A DNA stretch of 9,029 nucleotides from Clostridia bacterium. Lineage in GTDB: Bacteria; Bacillota_A; Clostridia; Oscillospirales; Acutalibacteraceae. The first letter of the stretch is position 1. The number at the start of each line of letters is the position of its first letter. Of this stretch, positions 1 to 6,919 are shown piece by piece. The notes below the pieces were generated by a model, which ran no database searches, was not told the origin of the DNA, and saw only the letters and a list, made by a program, of their open reading frames with translations. A program made the position numbers and the translations under genes. The stretch is from NCBI GenBank assembly GCA_009930155.1, contig RZYX01000078.1, positions 1 to 9,029 of the forward strand, written 5' to 3'.

Positions 1-99
1 TCACAAGAAATGCACGATATTGTTATTGGTCTTGTTATTAATATTCTTGAGTTCGGCTGGTGTGTAGATTTATGGAAAGTACATGTTTAGAACACAACC
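1..99. other. Unassigned DNA beyond the break in the truncated nuclease gene
   Basis: This stretch follows the point, near position 99/100, where the nuclease-like reading frame stops making sense. Its coding strand is unclear. On the minus strand, in frame with the truncated gene after its TAA, it reads 22 codons (containing TPAELKNINNKTNNN) to a TGA at 1-3, with C or G at many third positions, unlike the rest of the window. On the plus strand it reads 29 open codons to a TAG at 88-90 (ending in FGWCVDLWKVHV), with T-rich third positions more like the neighbours. I recognise neither peptide. It may be the end of an inserted element or the product of a deletion. No terminal repeat or target duplication can be shown because the window ends here. 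Confidence 0.35.
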
Positions 100-228
100 A
101 TCGACTTTATCATTAGATGTCGGAAATTCAATATAAATTTTATCCCAATAGTTTTTATCTGTTAATGCTTTTAATACTGAGGCAAAACCCTGATATAAAA
201 AGCCTCTTGAAGCTTCTTTTCCACCCAT
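70..228 (-). pseudogene. Truncated 5' end of a DUF4297/Cap4-like nuclease gene
   Basis: An ATG at 228 with a good Shine-Dalgarno (GAGGAG at 235-240, 6 nt upstream) opens a 52-codon frame ending in TAA at 70-72. The peptide begins MGGKEASRGFLYQGF and continues to IEFPTSNDKVD at residues 33-43. The GG-x-x-A-x-RG-x-x-YQ pattern followed by a beta-strand with E...D.VD resembles the start of the DUF4297 family of PD-(D/E)xK double-stranded DNA nucleases, which includes Cap4 of CBASS and HerA-associated nucleases. In that family the VD pair leads into the catalytic core, which then has a Q-x-K motif. Here the sequence changes character right after VD and stops nine residues later, so the Q-x-K half and any sensor domain are missing. 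The strong ribosome site suggests recent loss. The family call rests on a short pattern; a genuine 52-aa protein is less likely. It lies 91 bp downstream of the WYL regulator on the same strand. Confidence 0.5.
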
Positions 229-246
229 AATATTCTCCTCTTTTCA

Positions 247-292
247 AAACTTGTTCTGAGTATTTTTTTATCTATATAGGATTAACAAGTTT
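247..292. repeat. 9-bp perfect inverted repeat between WYL gene and truncated nuclease gene
   Basis: AAACTTGTT at 247-255 is the exact reverse complement of AACAAGTTT at 284-292, with a 28-nt AT-rich spacer. It sits after the WYL stop codon and just before the Shine-Dalgarno of the truncated nuclease gene. The long spacer and the lack of a T-run right after the stem make it a poor intrinsic terminator. It could be an operator or part of a promoter region for the downstream gene (minus-strand TTGTTA at 286-291 and AATACT at 262-267 are 18 nt apart), or chance in AT-rich DNA. Confidence 0.35.
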
Positions 293-319
293 GTTATAGG
301 TTGTTCCCATATTTATCTA

Positions 320-1282
320 CTAACTGTCTTGTACTAACTCAGCCATTTTTTTATAATTTTCTTTGACTAATGGTGGAGCGATGATTGACATTTTACCAGC
401 AAATTGAAATACCCATCCATAAAAAGTAGGGCTAACCGAAACAGGAGCAAATACTTTAAAGCAGTTACTTCCTAAAGTTTGTGTTTTTACATCTTCACCA
501 AACTTGTCAATTATCACTTTCATTAGGTCGTTTGTGCATTTTAGCTCAACGGTTTCGGTTTTTCCGTCATACATATAAAAAATATTCTTTACATACTCAG
601 CTGCATTAAAATCAACTGGAGCTAAAACACTATTTGTATCGATAACTTCTGTCTTAGCCATGCGGTCAACACGAAATGTTCTTATCTCATCGTAGTTGCT
701 TGAATAACCTATCATATAATAGTGATCATCGTTCCAAGCGAGGGCATATGGGCTAACTTCATATATCTGACCATTGTGTTTATATGTAATTTCTTTATCC
801 GCTGTATAGTCGATATATTTAAATGTGATGTTCTTTTTGCTGTTAATTGCAGTATGTATTTTGTCGATAGTGTAATAAATTTCCTCGTTAGTAGGCTTTA
901 CTCGTTTGTCTATAAATAGCTGTCTATTAAGTTCATCAGCTTGATGAACGCTAACTAATGTAGCCAATTTTTCAACTAAACGCTTGCTTTTCTTAGTTGT
1001 AATTAGTTTTGAAGATTCCACAGCATCTACTAACAATTTCACTTCAGCTAACTCAAATCTTCTACTACCAATATAAAACAAGTTTTGTGAAGAACGAACG
1101 GTAATAATATCAACACCAATTTCTTCAAGCAAGGAAATATTAGCTGCAACTGCTTTTCGTGCAATATCTACACCACGACTTTTCATCTCTGCAATAATTT
1201 GCACTGTGGATAGGGGGTGGTTCTCGTCTGTTAGCTCATTTAAAAGCTTATATAAATATAAAATTTTAGATTTTGATTCCAT
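320..1282 (-). CDS. WYL-domain transcriptional regulator with N-terminal helix-turn-helix
   Basis: A 320-aa cytoplasmic regulator of the usual length for the HTH-WYL-WCX family. Residues about 5-70 form a winged-helix DNA-binding region (STVQIIAEMKSRGVDIARKA looks like the HTH). Residues about 135-215 are the WYL domain, with EVSPYALAW at 175-183, YYMIGY at 188-193 and the basic FRVDRM at 203-208. Residues about 243-318 fit the C-terminal WCX extension. WYL domains are known to sense ligands such as nucleic acids, and relatives BrxR and CapW repress phage-defence operons. The ATG at 1282 has AGGTGA close upstream, and the gene starts 29 bp after the hsdR stop, so it is probably cotranscribed with the R-M genes. 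Likely role: feedback or phage-responsive control of this operon or of the damaged neighbour; this is inferred from position. Domain assignment is firm, the target is not known. Confidence 0.88.
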   Translation of the reverse strand: MESKSKILYLYKLLNELTDENHPLSTVQIIAEMKSRGVDIARKAVAANISLLEEIGVDIITVRSSQNLFYIGSRRFELAEVKLLVDAVESSKLITTKKSKRLVEKLATLVSVHQADELNRQLFIDKRVKPTNEEIYYTIDKIHTAINSKKNITFKYIDYTADKEITYKHNGQIYEVSPYALAWNDDHYYMIGYSSNYDEIRTFRVDRMAKTEVIDTNSVLAPVDFNAAEYVKNIFYMYDGKTETVELKCTNDLMKVIIDKFGEDVKTQTLGSNCFKVFAPVSVSPTFYGWVFQFAGKMSIIAPPLVKENYKKMAELVQDS

Positions 1283-1311
1283 ATCATCACCTGCTTAATA
1301 TCAAATATCTC

Positions 1312-4300
1312 TTAGTCTTTTCTCAAACTCTTATAAAGTTCTTTTGCCATTGAATCCATAACTTTTTGATAAAAGTCTGGGTCGTTAAATAATTTTTGGA
1401 ACGAGTCGTTATTTTCAAGGAAACAGCGAGTAACAATATCTTTGAATTTGTCAGGGAATAAGCTGTTTACAAACATTTCAGGGTTATTGTCTTTAGCATA
1501 CTTCTTGAATTTTTTAACATCATTATCATTAATAAACATTTGATAGATACCTTCAATAATAACTCTGTCGCCCTCAGTAAAATTACCACCAAAGCGTTCA
1601 TTAACCTTATCAATAATACTTTGAAGTGTATCTTTCTTTTTGTTTTGATTTGCGGGGCTTATGTTGTTAGCTGGGGTAAGTTCGACAGATTTCTTTTCCA
1701 GTGTAATTGCACCATTAAATGTTTCTGTAAGCGATGCGTACTCTAATTTAATTTTTTCATCTATATCAATAAACACCTTATCACCAGTTGGTAGCAGTTT
1801 AACAAGATGAGTTGTATAAAGAAATTCGTTAAATAAATCTTCATCGTGAAGTCTAACTAATTGAGTAACATAAGAATAAGCCTTGTTGAACTTACGAACA
1901 TAATCACGAGCAATAAATCTCTCATCATCGCTTAATTCTTCAAAGCGTTCTATTACTGGTTTAAACATTCCAGCAAGCCGTCCTAAAGCAGAATCTGTTT
2001 GTTTCTTATCCGCTTGTAAAGTCATAAATTGTTTGAATTTTGCTACATCATCAAAATTATAAAGCATATAATCTTTAATTTTATTTCTTAAATCATAAAC
2101 TTTATTTAAGTCAGTATTGCCATCAAGCAATGTTGACTCAAAGAACGGTTGGAAAGATTTTTTAATATCTTCTTCATTGTTCTCAAAATCCATTACAAAA
2201 GTATTATCCTTACCATAACAAGTTCTATTTAATCTTGAAAGAGTTTGCACAGCAGTAACGCTCTTTAATTTTTTATCAACATACATTGAATGTAATAGTG
2301 GTTCATCAAACCCTGTTTGATATTTATTAGCAACAACTAAAATATTAAACTTATTACTACGGAATGCCTTGCGGAACTTTTTATCCGTAGTTATGTATTT
2401 GCCATTTTCATCTATGTTCATGTTAGCTTCTGTATAATCGATGCCATCAAGAGAAACAGTACCTGAAAAAGCTACCATTACAGCCGAACCTGCTGATTCT
2501 TGTGGGTGTTTCTTTAAATAATCTTCAATAGCTTTATAATATCTAACAGCATTTGCTCTTGAATCGGCAACAACCATAGCTTTGCCTTTGCCACCAATTT
2601 GAAAACGACCATTTTGCAAGAAATTAGCCATAATCATTTCTGTTTTTTGTGTAATAGTGTAACCGTGTTCTCTATAATATTTAAACAATGCTTTTGCAGC
2701 AGCACCTTCAATAAGTTCAGGGTTATCTTCCGAAACTTTTACAAGTTTAAAAGCTTCTTTTATCGTTGTATAGTTTGCCAATACATCAAGAATAAACCTT
2801 TCCTCAATAGCTTGTCGCATTGAATAGATATGGAAAGGCTCGGTTTTTTGCGTATCTTTATTATATCTGCCAAAAAGTTCAATAGTAGTATCTTTTGGTG
2901 TAGCAGTAAAAGCAAAGAAAGATTGATTTGCGTGTCTGCCTTGACCAACAACTGCGTTTACATACTCCTCGGTTAAATCAACTTCACTAACATCTATGCC
3001 TTCATCTTCGGCATATTCTTTAACAGCAACGCCCATATCTATAAGCGAGCGGCGAAGTGTTTTTGCACTTTCTCCACTTTGTCCTTGATGTGCTTCATCT
3101 ATAATTACAGCAAACTTACTGCCATCCATTTTATCTAAATCTTTGTAAGCGAATAAGAATTTTTGTATCGTACAAATTATAATGCGTTTTTTATCGTTTA
3201 TAGCATCTGCAAGACCTTTAGAACGTTTTTTGTCATCAATCGCTTCCACAAGTCCTGTTTTATGCTCAAAACTGTTTATTGTATCTTGAAGTTGCGAGTC
3301 GAGAACAACTCTATTAGTAACAACGATTACAGTGTTAAAAATAGGGTTATTTTCTTCATCGTGAATAGATGCCAAACGATAAGCTATCCAAGCAATAGAG
3401 TTTGATTTGCCAGAGCCAGCTGAATGTTCAATAAGATAATTCTGCCCAGCTCCGTTTGTTTTTACATCTCGAAGAACTTCTTTAACAACATCGTATTGAT
3501 GATAACGAGGGAATATCAGTTTTTCTTTTTTAACTTCTTTTGAAATCCCATTTTTAACAACTTCTTCTTTTTCTACTACAAAAGAAATAAATCTATGCAC
3601 TAAATCAAGAAGTGAATCTCTTTGCAACACTTCTTCCCAAAGATAAGAAGTTGCATATCCGTTTTTATTTTCAGGGTTGCCTTTGCCGCCAGTTTTGCCA
3701 GCACCACCAGACCCTTGGTTAAAAGGCATAAAATAGGTGCTACCATCTTTTAATTGTGTTGTCATCCATGTTTCGTAAAGGTCAACAGCAAAATATATCA
3801 AAAAGCGATGATTCAGTCTAAAGCAAAATTCTTTAGAACTTCTATCGTTTTTAAACTGGTTAATAGCACATTCGTAATCTTGCCCTGTTAATTGGTTTTT
3901 AAGCTCTAACGCAACAACAGGAATACCATTGATAGTAAGCACCATATCAATAGTATTACTATGATGAGGAGAATATCTAAACTGACGGGTACATCCTAAA
4001 ATGTTAGCATCGTAAAGTTCTTTTAAGGAATCATTAAGTACGGATTCTGGTTTGAAATAGCACATTTTCAGCTTAACGCCCAAATCTTCAATACCATTAC
4101 GCAAAACATAAATAAGCCCTTGATTTGCTATTGTATCTTCTAAACGACGATACAGTTTTTCAGGGGCACTCTCGCCATAATATTTTTTGTAACGTTCCCA
4201 AGCCTTGCTTTGTGTTTTCTCGATAAACTCAACTAAAACATCAAGATAGATACATCTATCAACATCATGGGAACGATTATGTAGCCAAATGCCATCATCG

Positions 4301-4389
4301 GATTGACCGATAAATTGTTCGTAGCCACCTTTAGGGCTTATTAAGAAAGATTCAATATCACGCTCGAACCTTTTTTCGCTTTTATCCAT
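1312..4389 (-). CDS. hsdR: Type I restriction enzyme R subunit (HsdR): nuclease and translocase
   Basis: This 1025-aa subunit gives the type I complex ATP-dependent translocation and double-strand cleavage of unmethylated DNA; full length for the family. The N-terminal PD-(D/E)xK nuclease has D148 (TIDMV) and E162-L-K164 (ALELKNQ), with Q178 in the following helix. SF2 motor motifs come in order: motif I SAGSGKS with K328, motif II DEAH at 431-434, motif III TATP at 495-498, GFDEP at 693-697, and motif VI QTLSRLNRT at 715-723. About 300 helical residues follow, the region that docks on the methyltransferase core. All catalytic residues are present, so it should be active. A glycine-rich linker lies at 226-243. 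The ATG at 4389 has AAAGGA about 10 nt upstream. It starts 25 bp after the 60-aa gene, separated from hsdS by two accessory genes, and is followed 29 bp later by the WYL regulator. Confidence 0.97.
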   Translation of the reverse strand: MDKSEKRFERDIESFLISPKGGYEQFIGQSDDGIWLHNRSHDVDRCIYLDVLVEFIEKTQSKAWERYKKYYGESAPEKLYRRLEDTIANQGLIYVLRNGIEDLGVKLKMCYFKPESVLNDSLKELYDANILGCTRQFRYSPHHSNTIDMVLTINGIPVVALELKNQLTGQDYECAINQFKNDRSSKEFCFRLNHRFLIYFAVDLYETWMTTQLKDGSTYFMPFNQGSGGAGKTGGKGNPENKNGYATSYLWEEVLQRDSLLDLVHRFISFVVEKEEVVKNGISKEVKKEKLIFPRYHQYDVVKEVLRDVKTNGAGQNYLIEHSAGSGKSNSIAWIAYRLASIHDEENNPIFNTVIVVTNRVVLDSQLQDTINSFEHKTGLVEAIDDKKRSKGLADAINDKKRIIICTIQKFLFAYKDLDKMDGSKFAVIIDEAHQGQSGESAKTLRRSLIDMGVAVKEYAEDEGIDVSEVDLTEEYVNAVVGQGRHANQSFFAFTATPKDTTIELFGRYNKDTQKTEPFHIYSMRQAIEERFILDVLANYTTIKEAFKLVKVSEDNPELIEGAAAKALFKYYREHGYTITQKTEMIMANFLQNGRFQIGGKGKAMVVADSRANAVRYYKAIEDYLKKHPQESAGSAVMVAFSGTVSLDGIDYTEANMNIDENGKYITTDKKFRKAFRSNKFNILVVANKYQTGFDEPLLHSMYVDKKLKSVTAVQTLSRLNRTCYGKDNTFVMDFENNEEDIKKSFQPFFESTLLDGNTDLNKVYDLRNKIKDYMLYNFDDVAKFKQFMTLQADKKQTDSALGRLAGMFKPVIERFEELSDDERFIARDYVRKFNKAYSYVTQLVRLHDEDLFNEFLYTTHLVKLLPTGDKVFIDIDEKIKLEYASLTETFNGAITLEKKSVELTPANNISPANQNKKKDTLQSIIDKVNERFGGNFTEGDRVIIEGIYQMFINDNDVKKFKKYAKDNNPEMFVNSLFPDKFKDIVTRCFLENNDSFQKLFNDPDFYQKVMDSMAKELYKSLRKD

Positions 4390-4414
4390 AAGAACTTTTC
4401 CTTTCTGCTAAGAT

Positions 4415-4597
4415 TTATTTTTTTAATATAATGGTCTTTGCTAAATTTAAAACTGGTTTACCGTATTTTTTTACACCAACTACTGCCACAGCAACCACGC
4501 TTAAAAGACCACCAGATTTTTTTATTCCACCTGCAACTTCATTTATGTTTTTATGGTCATCTTTATTTAACTTTTTATTCTGAAAGCGATTCGCCAT
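4415..4597 (-). CDS. Small basic protein with a hydrophobic core, unknown function
   Basis: A 60-aa frame that I do not recognise but take as real: its ATG at 4597 has a near-ideal GGAGG at 4607-4611, 9 nt upstream, inside the end of the 355-aa gene, which it overlaps by 23 bp. The N-terminal 28 residues are polar and lysine-rich. Residues 29-42 (GGLLSVVAVAVVGV) are strongly hydrophobic and flanked by KK on both sides, and the tail ends in AKTIILKK. I count 13 basic against 3 acidic residues and no cysteine. The hydrophobic stretch is short for a membrane span, but with residues 49-58 it could form a helical hairpin or an amphipathic membrane-binding region. Overlap implies translational coupling with the 355-aa protein, so the two probably act together. 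Possibilities include a membrane-active effector or a small partner of the R-M complex; both are inference. Confidence 0.72.
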   Translation of the reverse strand: MANRFQNKKLNKDDHKNINEVAGGIKKSGGLLSVVAVAVVGVKKYGKPVLNLAKTIILKK

Positions 4598-5642
4598 TTG
4601 AAATTACCTCCAATAATTTTTCACCACTTATAGTTACAGATATGCAGTCATACTCTTTTGTGTTTTCTATGCAAAATTGCTTTTCGGTTTCAATAAAACC
4701 AGTGGTGTTTTCGTATATTTTTTCAAACTCTGAGTTTTTGTGAGCATATTCAATAGTTTTTAATGTTGTAAAATCTATGTTTTGAATTTTTTCAATGCCT
4801 AAATCATAAACTCTTTGTGCGTTATCAGTATCTCCAACAATGGAATATGTCGCAGCAAGTAAGTTAGTTGATTTTAAGTACAAATCAAAATACTCTTTAA
4901 TTTGGTCATATTCATCATCTTTGCTATTTAAGTATCCACTTTGGGTAAATTCTCTAATATACTGCATTGCAGTTGATTTAGGCAATGACTTAAACTCGCT
5001 AACCCTACGCTTAAATGTTTCAGCAATTTGATTTTGTGCAGTAGTAATGTTTTGCCTGCCTTGGCTTATTTCAAGCATACGGGTTGTTTCATCTTTTTGT
5101 GATAATGCAAGCATTACGCTTTGCTTACCAGCATTTAGCAAACCTATACGGTCGTCCATTTGCCCATATTCTATTCTTTTTACTGTATCAAGAGTTGTTT
5201 CAATTAGCCCTGCAAGCTCATTCATTTGTTGTTGCATATACATATTATGATAATTGTTTGCAATATCTTTTGCTGGGTTTCCAGCTATGTAATCACGGCT
5301 TTTTATAGATAATGGAGTAACAATTTTATTTTTGCCGTTTTCACCAATTTTCATAAGGGTAGCCCATTCTTTACCCGTTTTGCTGTTTTCCATTATGAAA
5401 ACTTCGCCCTTGTCAAATGCTTGTTGAAACTCTGTTGGAATTTGAACAACATATTCAGTAGCTTTATGAATTTTGTCGGCAATATCTGCAAGATTTACAC
5501 ATTGAAACACCTGATTTAAAACGCCTTTAAAGTCGACAGAAAGTTTATCTTCACGAAGTTCAAGCACTTTTCCATAAACTACTTCAACCTGTTCAGGTTC
5601 TAAAATTTTTATATCATTATCAGCTTTTATTAAATCTTCCAA
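4575..5642 (-). CDS. Unassigned 355-aa accessory protein between hsdS and hsdR
   Basis: No family name can be given. The frame starts with TTG at 5642, backed by AAGGGGTGAT just upstream; the next in-frame ATG is at residue 84, too late to be the start. Residues about 1-60 are charged with a short beta-rich stretch. Residues 63-112 look like a compact beta domain (EYVVQIPTEF, then KEWATLMKIG and KIVTPLSI). Residues 125-215 are long, Gln/Met-rich helices (NMYMQQQMNELAGL), probably coiled coil. Residues about 258-288 match a single TPR-like helix pair (LLAATYSIVGDTDNAQ then VYDLGIEKI). There is no signal peptide, clear membrane span or enzymatic motif. It begins 11 bp after hsdS and overlaps the 60-aa gene, so it belongs to the operon. 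From memory it resembles a loosely defined Firmicutes group with a beta domain followed by a hydrophobic or helical segment and a coiled coil. A scaffold, sensor or immunity role is only a guess. Confidence 0.85.
   Translation of the reverse strand: MEDLIKADNDIKILEPEQVEVVYGKVLELREDKLSVDFKGVLNQVFQCVNLADIADKIHKATEYVVQIPTEFQQAFDKGEVFIMENSKTGKEWATLMKIGENGKNKIVTPLSIKSRDYIAGNPAKDIANNYHNMYMQQQMNELAGLIETTLDTVKRIEYGQMDDRIGLLNAGKQSVMLALSQKDETTRMLEISQGRQNITTAQNQIAETFKRRVSEFKSLPKSTAMQYIREFTQSGYLNSKDDEYDQIKEYFDLYLKSTNLLAATYSIVGDTDNAQRVYDLGIEKIQNIDFTTLKTIEYAHKNSEFEKIYENTTGFIETEKQFCIENTKEYDCISVTISGEKLLEVISNGESLSE
4604..4611 (-). promoter_or_regulatory. Shine-Dalgarno of the 60-aa gene
   Basis: GGAGGTAA on the minus strand, with GGAGG 9 nt from the ATG at 4597. 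It lies within the last codons of the 355-aa gene. It is the main evidence that the overlapping 60-aa frame is translated, and points to coupled translation of the pair. Confidence 0.75.
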
Positions 5643-5645
5643 AAT

Positions 5646-5655
5646 ATCACCCCTT
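5646..5655 (-). promoter_or_regulatory. Shine-Dalgarno that sets the TTG start of the 355-aa gene
   Basis: AAGGGGTGAT on the minus strand matches the 16S-complementary AAGGAGGTGAT with one base missing. The GGGG is 7 nt from the TTG at 5642. The site overlaps the hsdS stop codon (TAA at 5654-5656), so ribosomes ending hsdS can restart here. No ATG is available nearby, so this site decides the start. Confidence 0.7.
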
Positions 5656-6919
5656 AAATAGCTTCTTTTTTGCCTGTTACATATTCATAGATTAAAGACT
5701 TTTTGTAGTCGTTTACTTTTTCAATTTTGGTTTGTTTGATTGAGATTAGCTTGTCTATTTGAGAGCATTTTTTATCGAGGTAGTTTGCGATTTGGGTTTG
5801 TTCGGTTAAAGACGGAACGGTAATAGTTAAAGAATTAAAATTTTGTGCAGGTAATCGCCATCTACCTAAGTTTGCAGCACCTTGACCAAAAGCATAGAAC
5901 ACTTTGTTCTTATAATATGTTTGTAAAACATACAAGAAGTATTTATCATTCATTTTTTTGTTTTTCAATACAAAAACTCTATAATCAGGACTTGTTACTC
6001 CGTTATATTCAGATATACCAATACCTCCAGTTAATAAGTCCATGTGATTCATGGCAAAATCACCTACTTCTACCATCTGATAATTAGAGTATGAGTTTGC
6101 CATTTGACCAACATTATTATTAATATCTTTTACTTTCAAGCCGTTTTGAGTAATTGAAAGCACCGTGTCAGGCTCTTTGCCAATAATAATCTTTTTAATA
6201 GTAAATATTGATTTTATTGTACTTATATTATAACTTGCATTTATCTCGCCAATCCATTCAATGCCGCTATCTTTCATAGGGGCGGTTTTGTCTAAGCCTT
6301 TTGTAACAACCTCAGTAATAAGCGACTGCTTATATGCTTTCAGCTTTTCAATCTGCTGTTCTTGGTTGGAGATGAGAGAATCAACTTTTTTGCATTTGAT
6401 GTTAAGTGTTTCAACTATTTTTGCTTGTTCTTCTAAACTTGGAAAAGCAACCATTCTTTTTAAGATGTTGCTTGAAGAAAGTCTTAATCTGATTTCTAAA
6501 ATTCCATTAGCATATCTTCTTAACTCCTTATGAAAAGGTTGTGATTGAAAAATATAGTTCAGAAATTCCAAATTATCATTTTCATTAGGTTTTAGGACAT
6601 AATAAACAGGGCTAACACACCCAAAGTAATTACATATACCAACTGAACCAATTAAAATATTCATGCTATTTGCAACAATTGTCTTGGGGTATGCAAGCTT
6701 ATATTCTGCATAGTTTTCTTTCGCAACATTACCTTGAGCACCTTTTTCTTCATACGGAATAACCCCAAGCTTGTTTGTTAACGATAATACTTCGGTTGTC
6801 TTTACTGGATTGTTGCTTTCTTTAATTTCAGTTAAGTGCCATTGTAATCTCTCTGTTTCCCAATCTTTTGGTATCTCGCCAATCCACGCTATACCACTAT
6901 CTTTCATTTCTCTATTCAT
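5654..6919 (-). CDS. hsdS: Type I restriction enzyme specificity subunit (HsdS)
   Basis: HsdS binds two HsdM subunits and reads the bipartite target for both methylation and restriction. I chose the ATG at 6919 (421 aa): AAGGAG at 6930-6935 is 10 nt upstream, whereas an in-frame TTG at 6925 lies only 4 nt from it. The ATG overlaps the hsdM stop in ATGAATAG. The protein is a tandem of two half-subunits. Each opens with MKDSGI(A/E)WIGEI (residues 5-15 and 215-225), continues through a target recognition domain (about 16-160 and 226-368), and ends in a conserved helix (LEEQAKIVETL from 162, LTEQTQIANYL from 371) with a long coiled-coil arm ending near YKQSLITEVVTKG and YKKSLIYEYVTGK. The two recognition domains differ strongly, so an asymmetric target is expected; its sequence cannot be read from the protein. 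Length is normal and no break is seen. Confidence 0.96.
   Translation of the reverse strand: MNREMKDSGIAWIGEIPKDWETERLQWHLTEIKESNNPVKTTEVLSLTNKLGVIPYEEKGAQGNVAKENYAEYKLAYPKTIVANSMNILIGSVGICNYFGCVSPVYYVLKPNENDNLEFLNYIFQSQPFHKELRRYANGILEIRLRLSSSNILKRMVAFPSLEEQAKIVETLNIKCKKVDSLISNQEQQIEKLKAYKQSLITEVVTKGLDKTAPMKDSGIEWIGEINASYNISTIKSIFTIKKIIIGKEPDTVLSITQNGLKVKDINNNVGQMANSYSNYQMVEVGDFAMNHMDLLTGGIGISEYNGVTSPDYRVFVLKNKKMNDKYFLYVLQTYYKNKVFYAFGQGAANLGRWRLPAQNFNSLTITVPSLTEQTQIANYLDKKCSQIDKLISIKQTKIEKVNDYKKSLIYEYVTGKKEAI
6244..6277 (-). repeat. HsdS half-subunit repeat, copy 2
   Basis: A 34-bp segment encoding MKDSGIEWIGE, matching the copy at 6874-6907 at 29 of 34 bases by eye. The two are 630 bp apart, exactly 210 codons, so recombination between them would keep the reading frame and remove one recognition domain. 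It reflects the tandem half-subunit design of HsdS. Confidence 0.85.
6874..6907 (-). repeat. HsdS half-subunit repeat, copy 1
   Basis: A 34-bp segment near the start of hsdS encoding MKDSGIAWIGE; partner of the copy at 6244-6277, in the same orientation and reading frame. Confidence 0.85.

Noticed and set aside
342..348. Homopolymer tracts (runs of seven T) as slippage-based switches
   Set aside because: Runs of this length are expected in such AT-rich DNA, and all genes are in frame.
2760..2951. Minus-strand 63-codon frame inside hsdR in another reading frame
   Set aside because: It lies wholly within the conserved helicase part of hsdR, which is intact, so no frameshift or nested gene is needed.
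3691..3717. A second Walker A consensus in HsdR (GSGGAGKT, residues 226-233)
   Set aside because: It lies in a glycine- and lysine-rich linker between the nuclease and motor domains, without the flanking strand and helix of a P-loop. The true motif I is SAGSGKS at 323-329.
4438..4743. Plus-strand 101-codon frame opposite the 60-aa and 355-aa genes
   Set aside because: It runs antisense to two better supported frames, has no clear ribosome site, and is rich in Phe, Leu and Ser as expected of a shadow of lysine- and glutamate-rich coding DNA.
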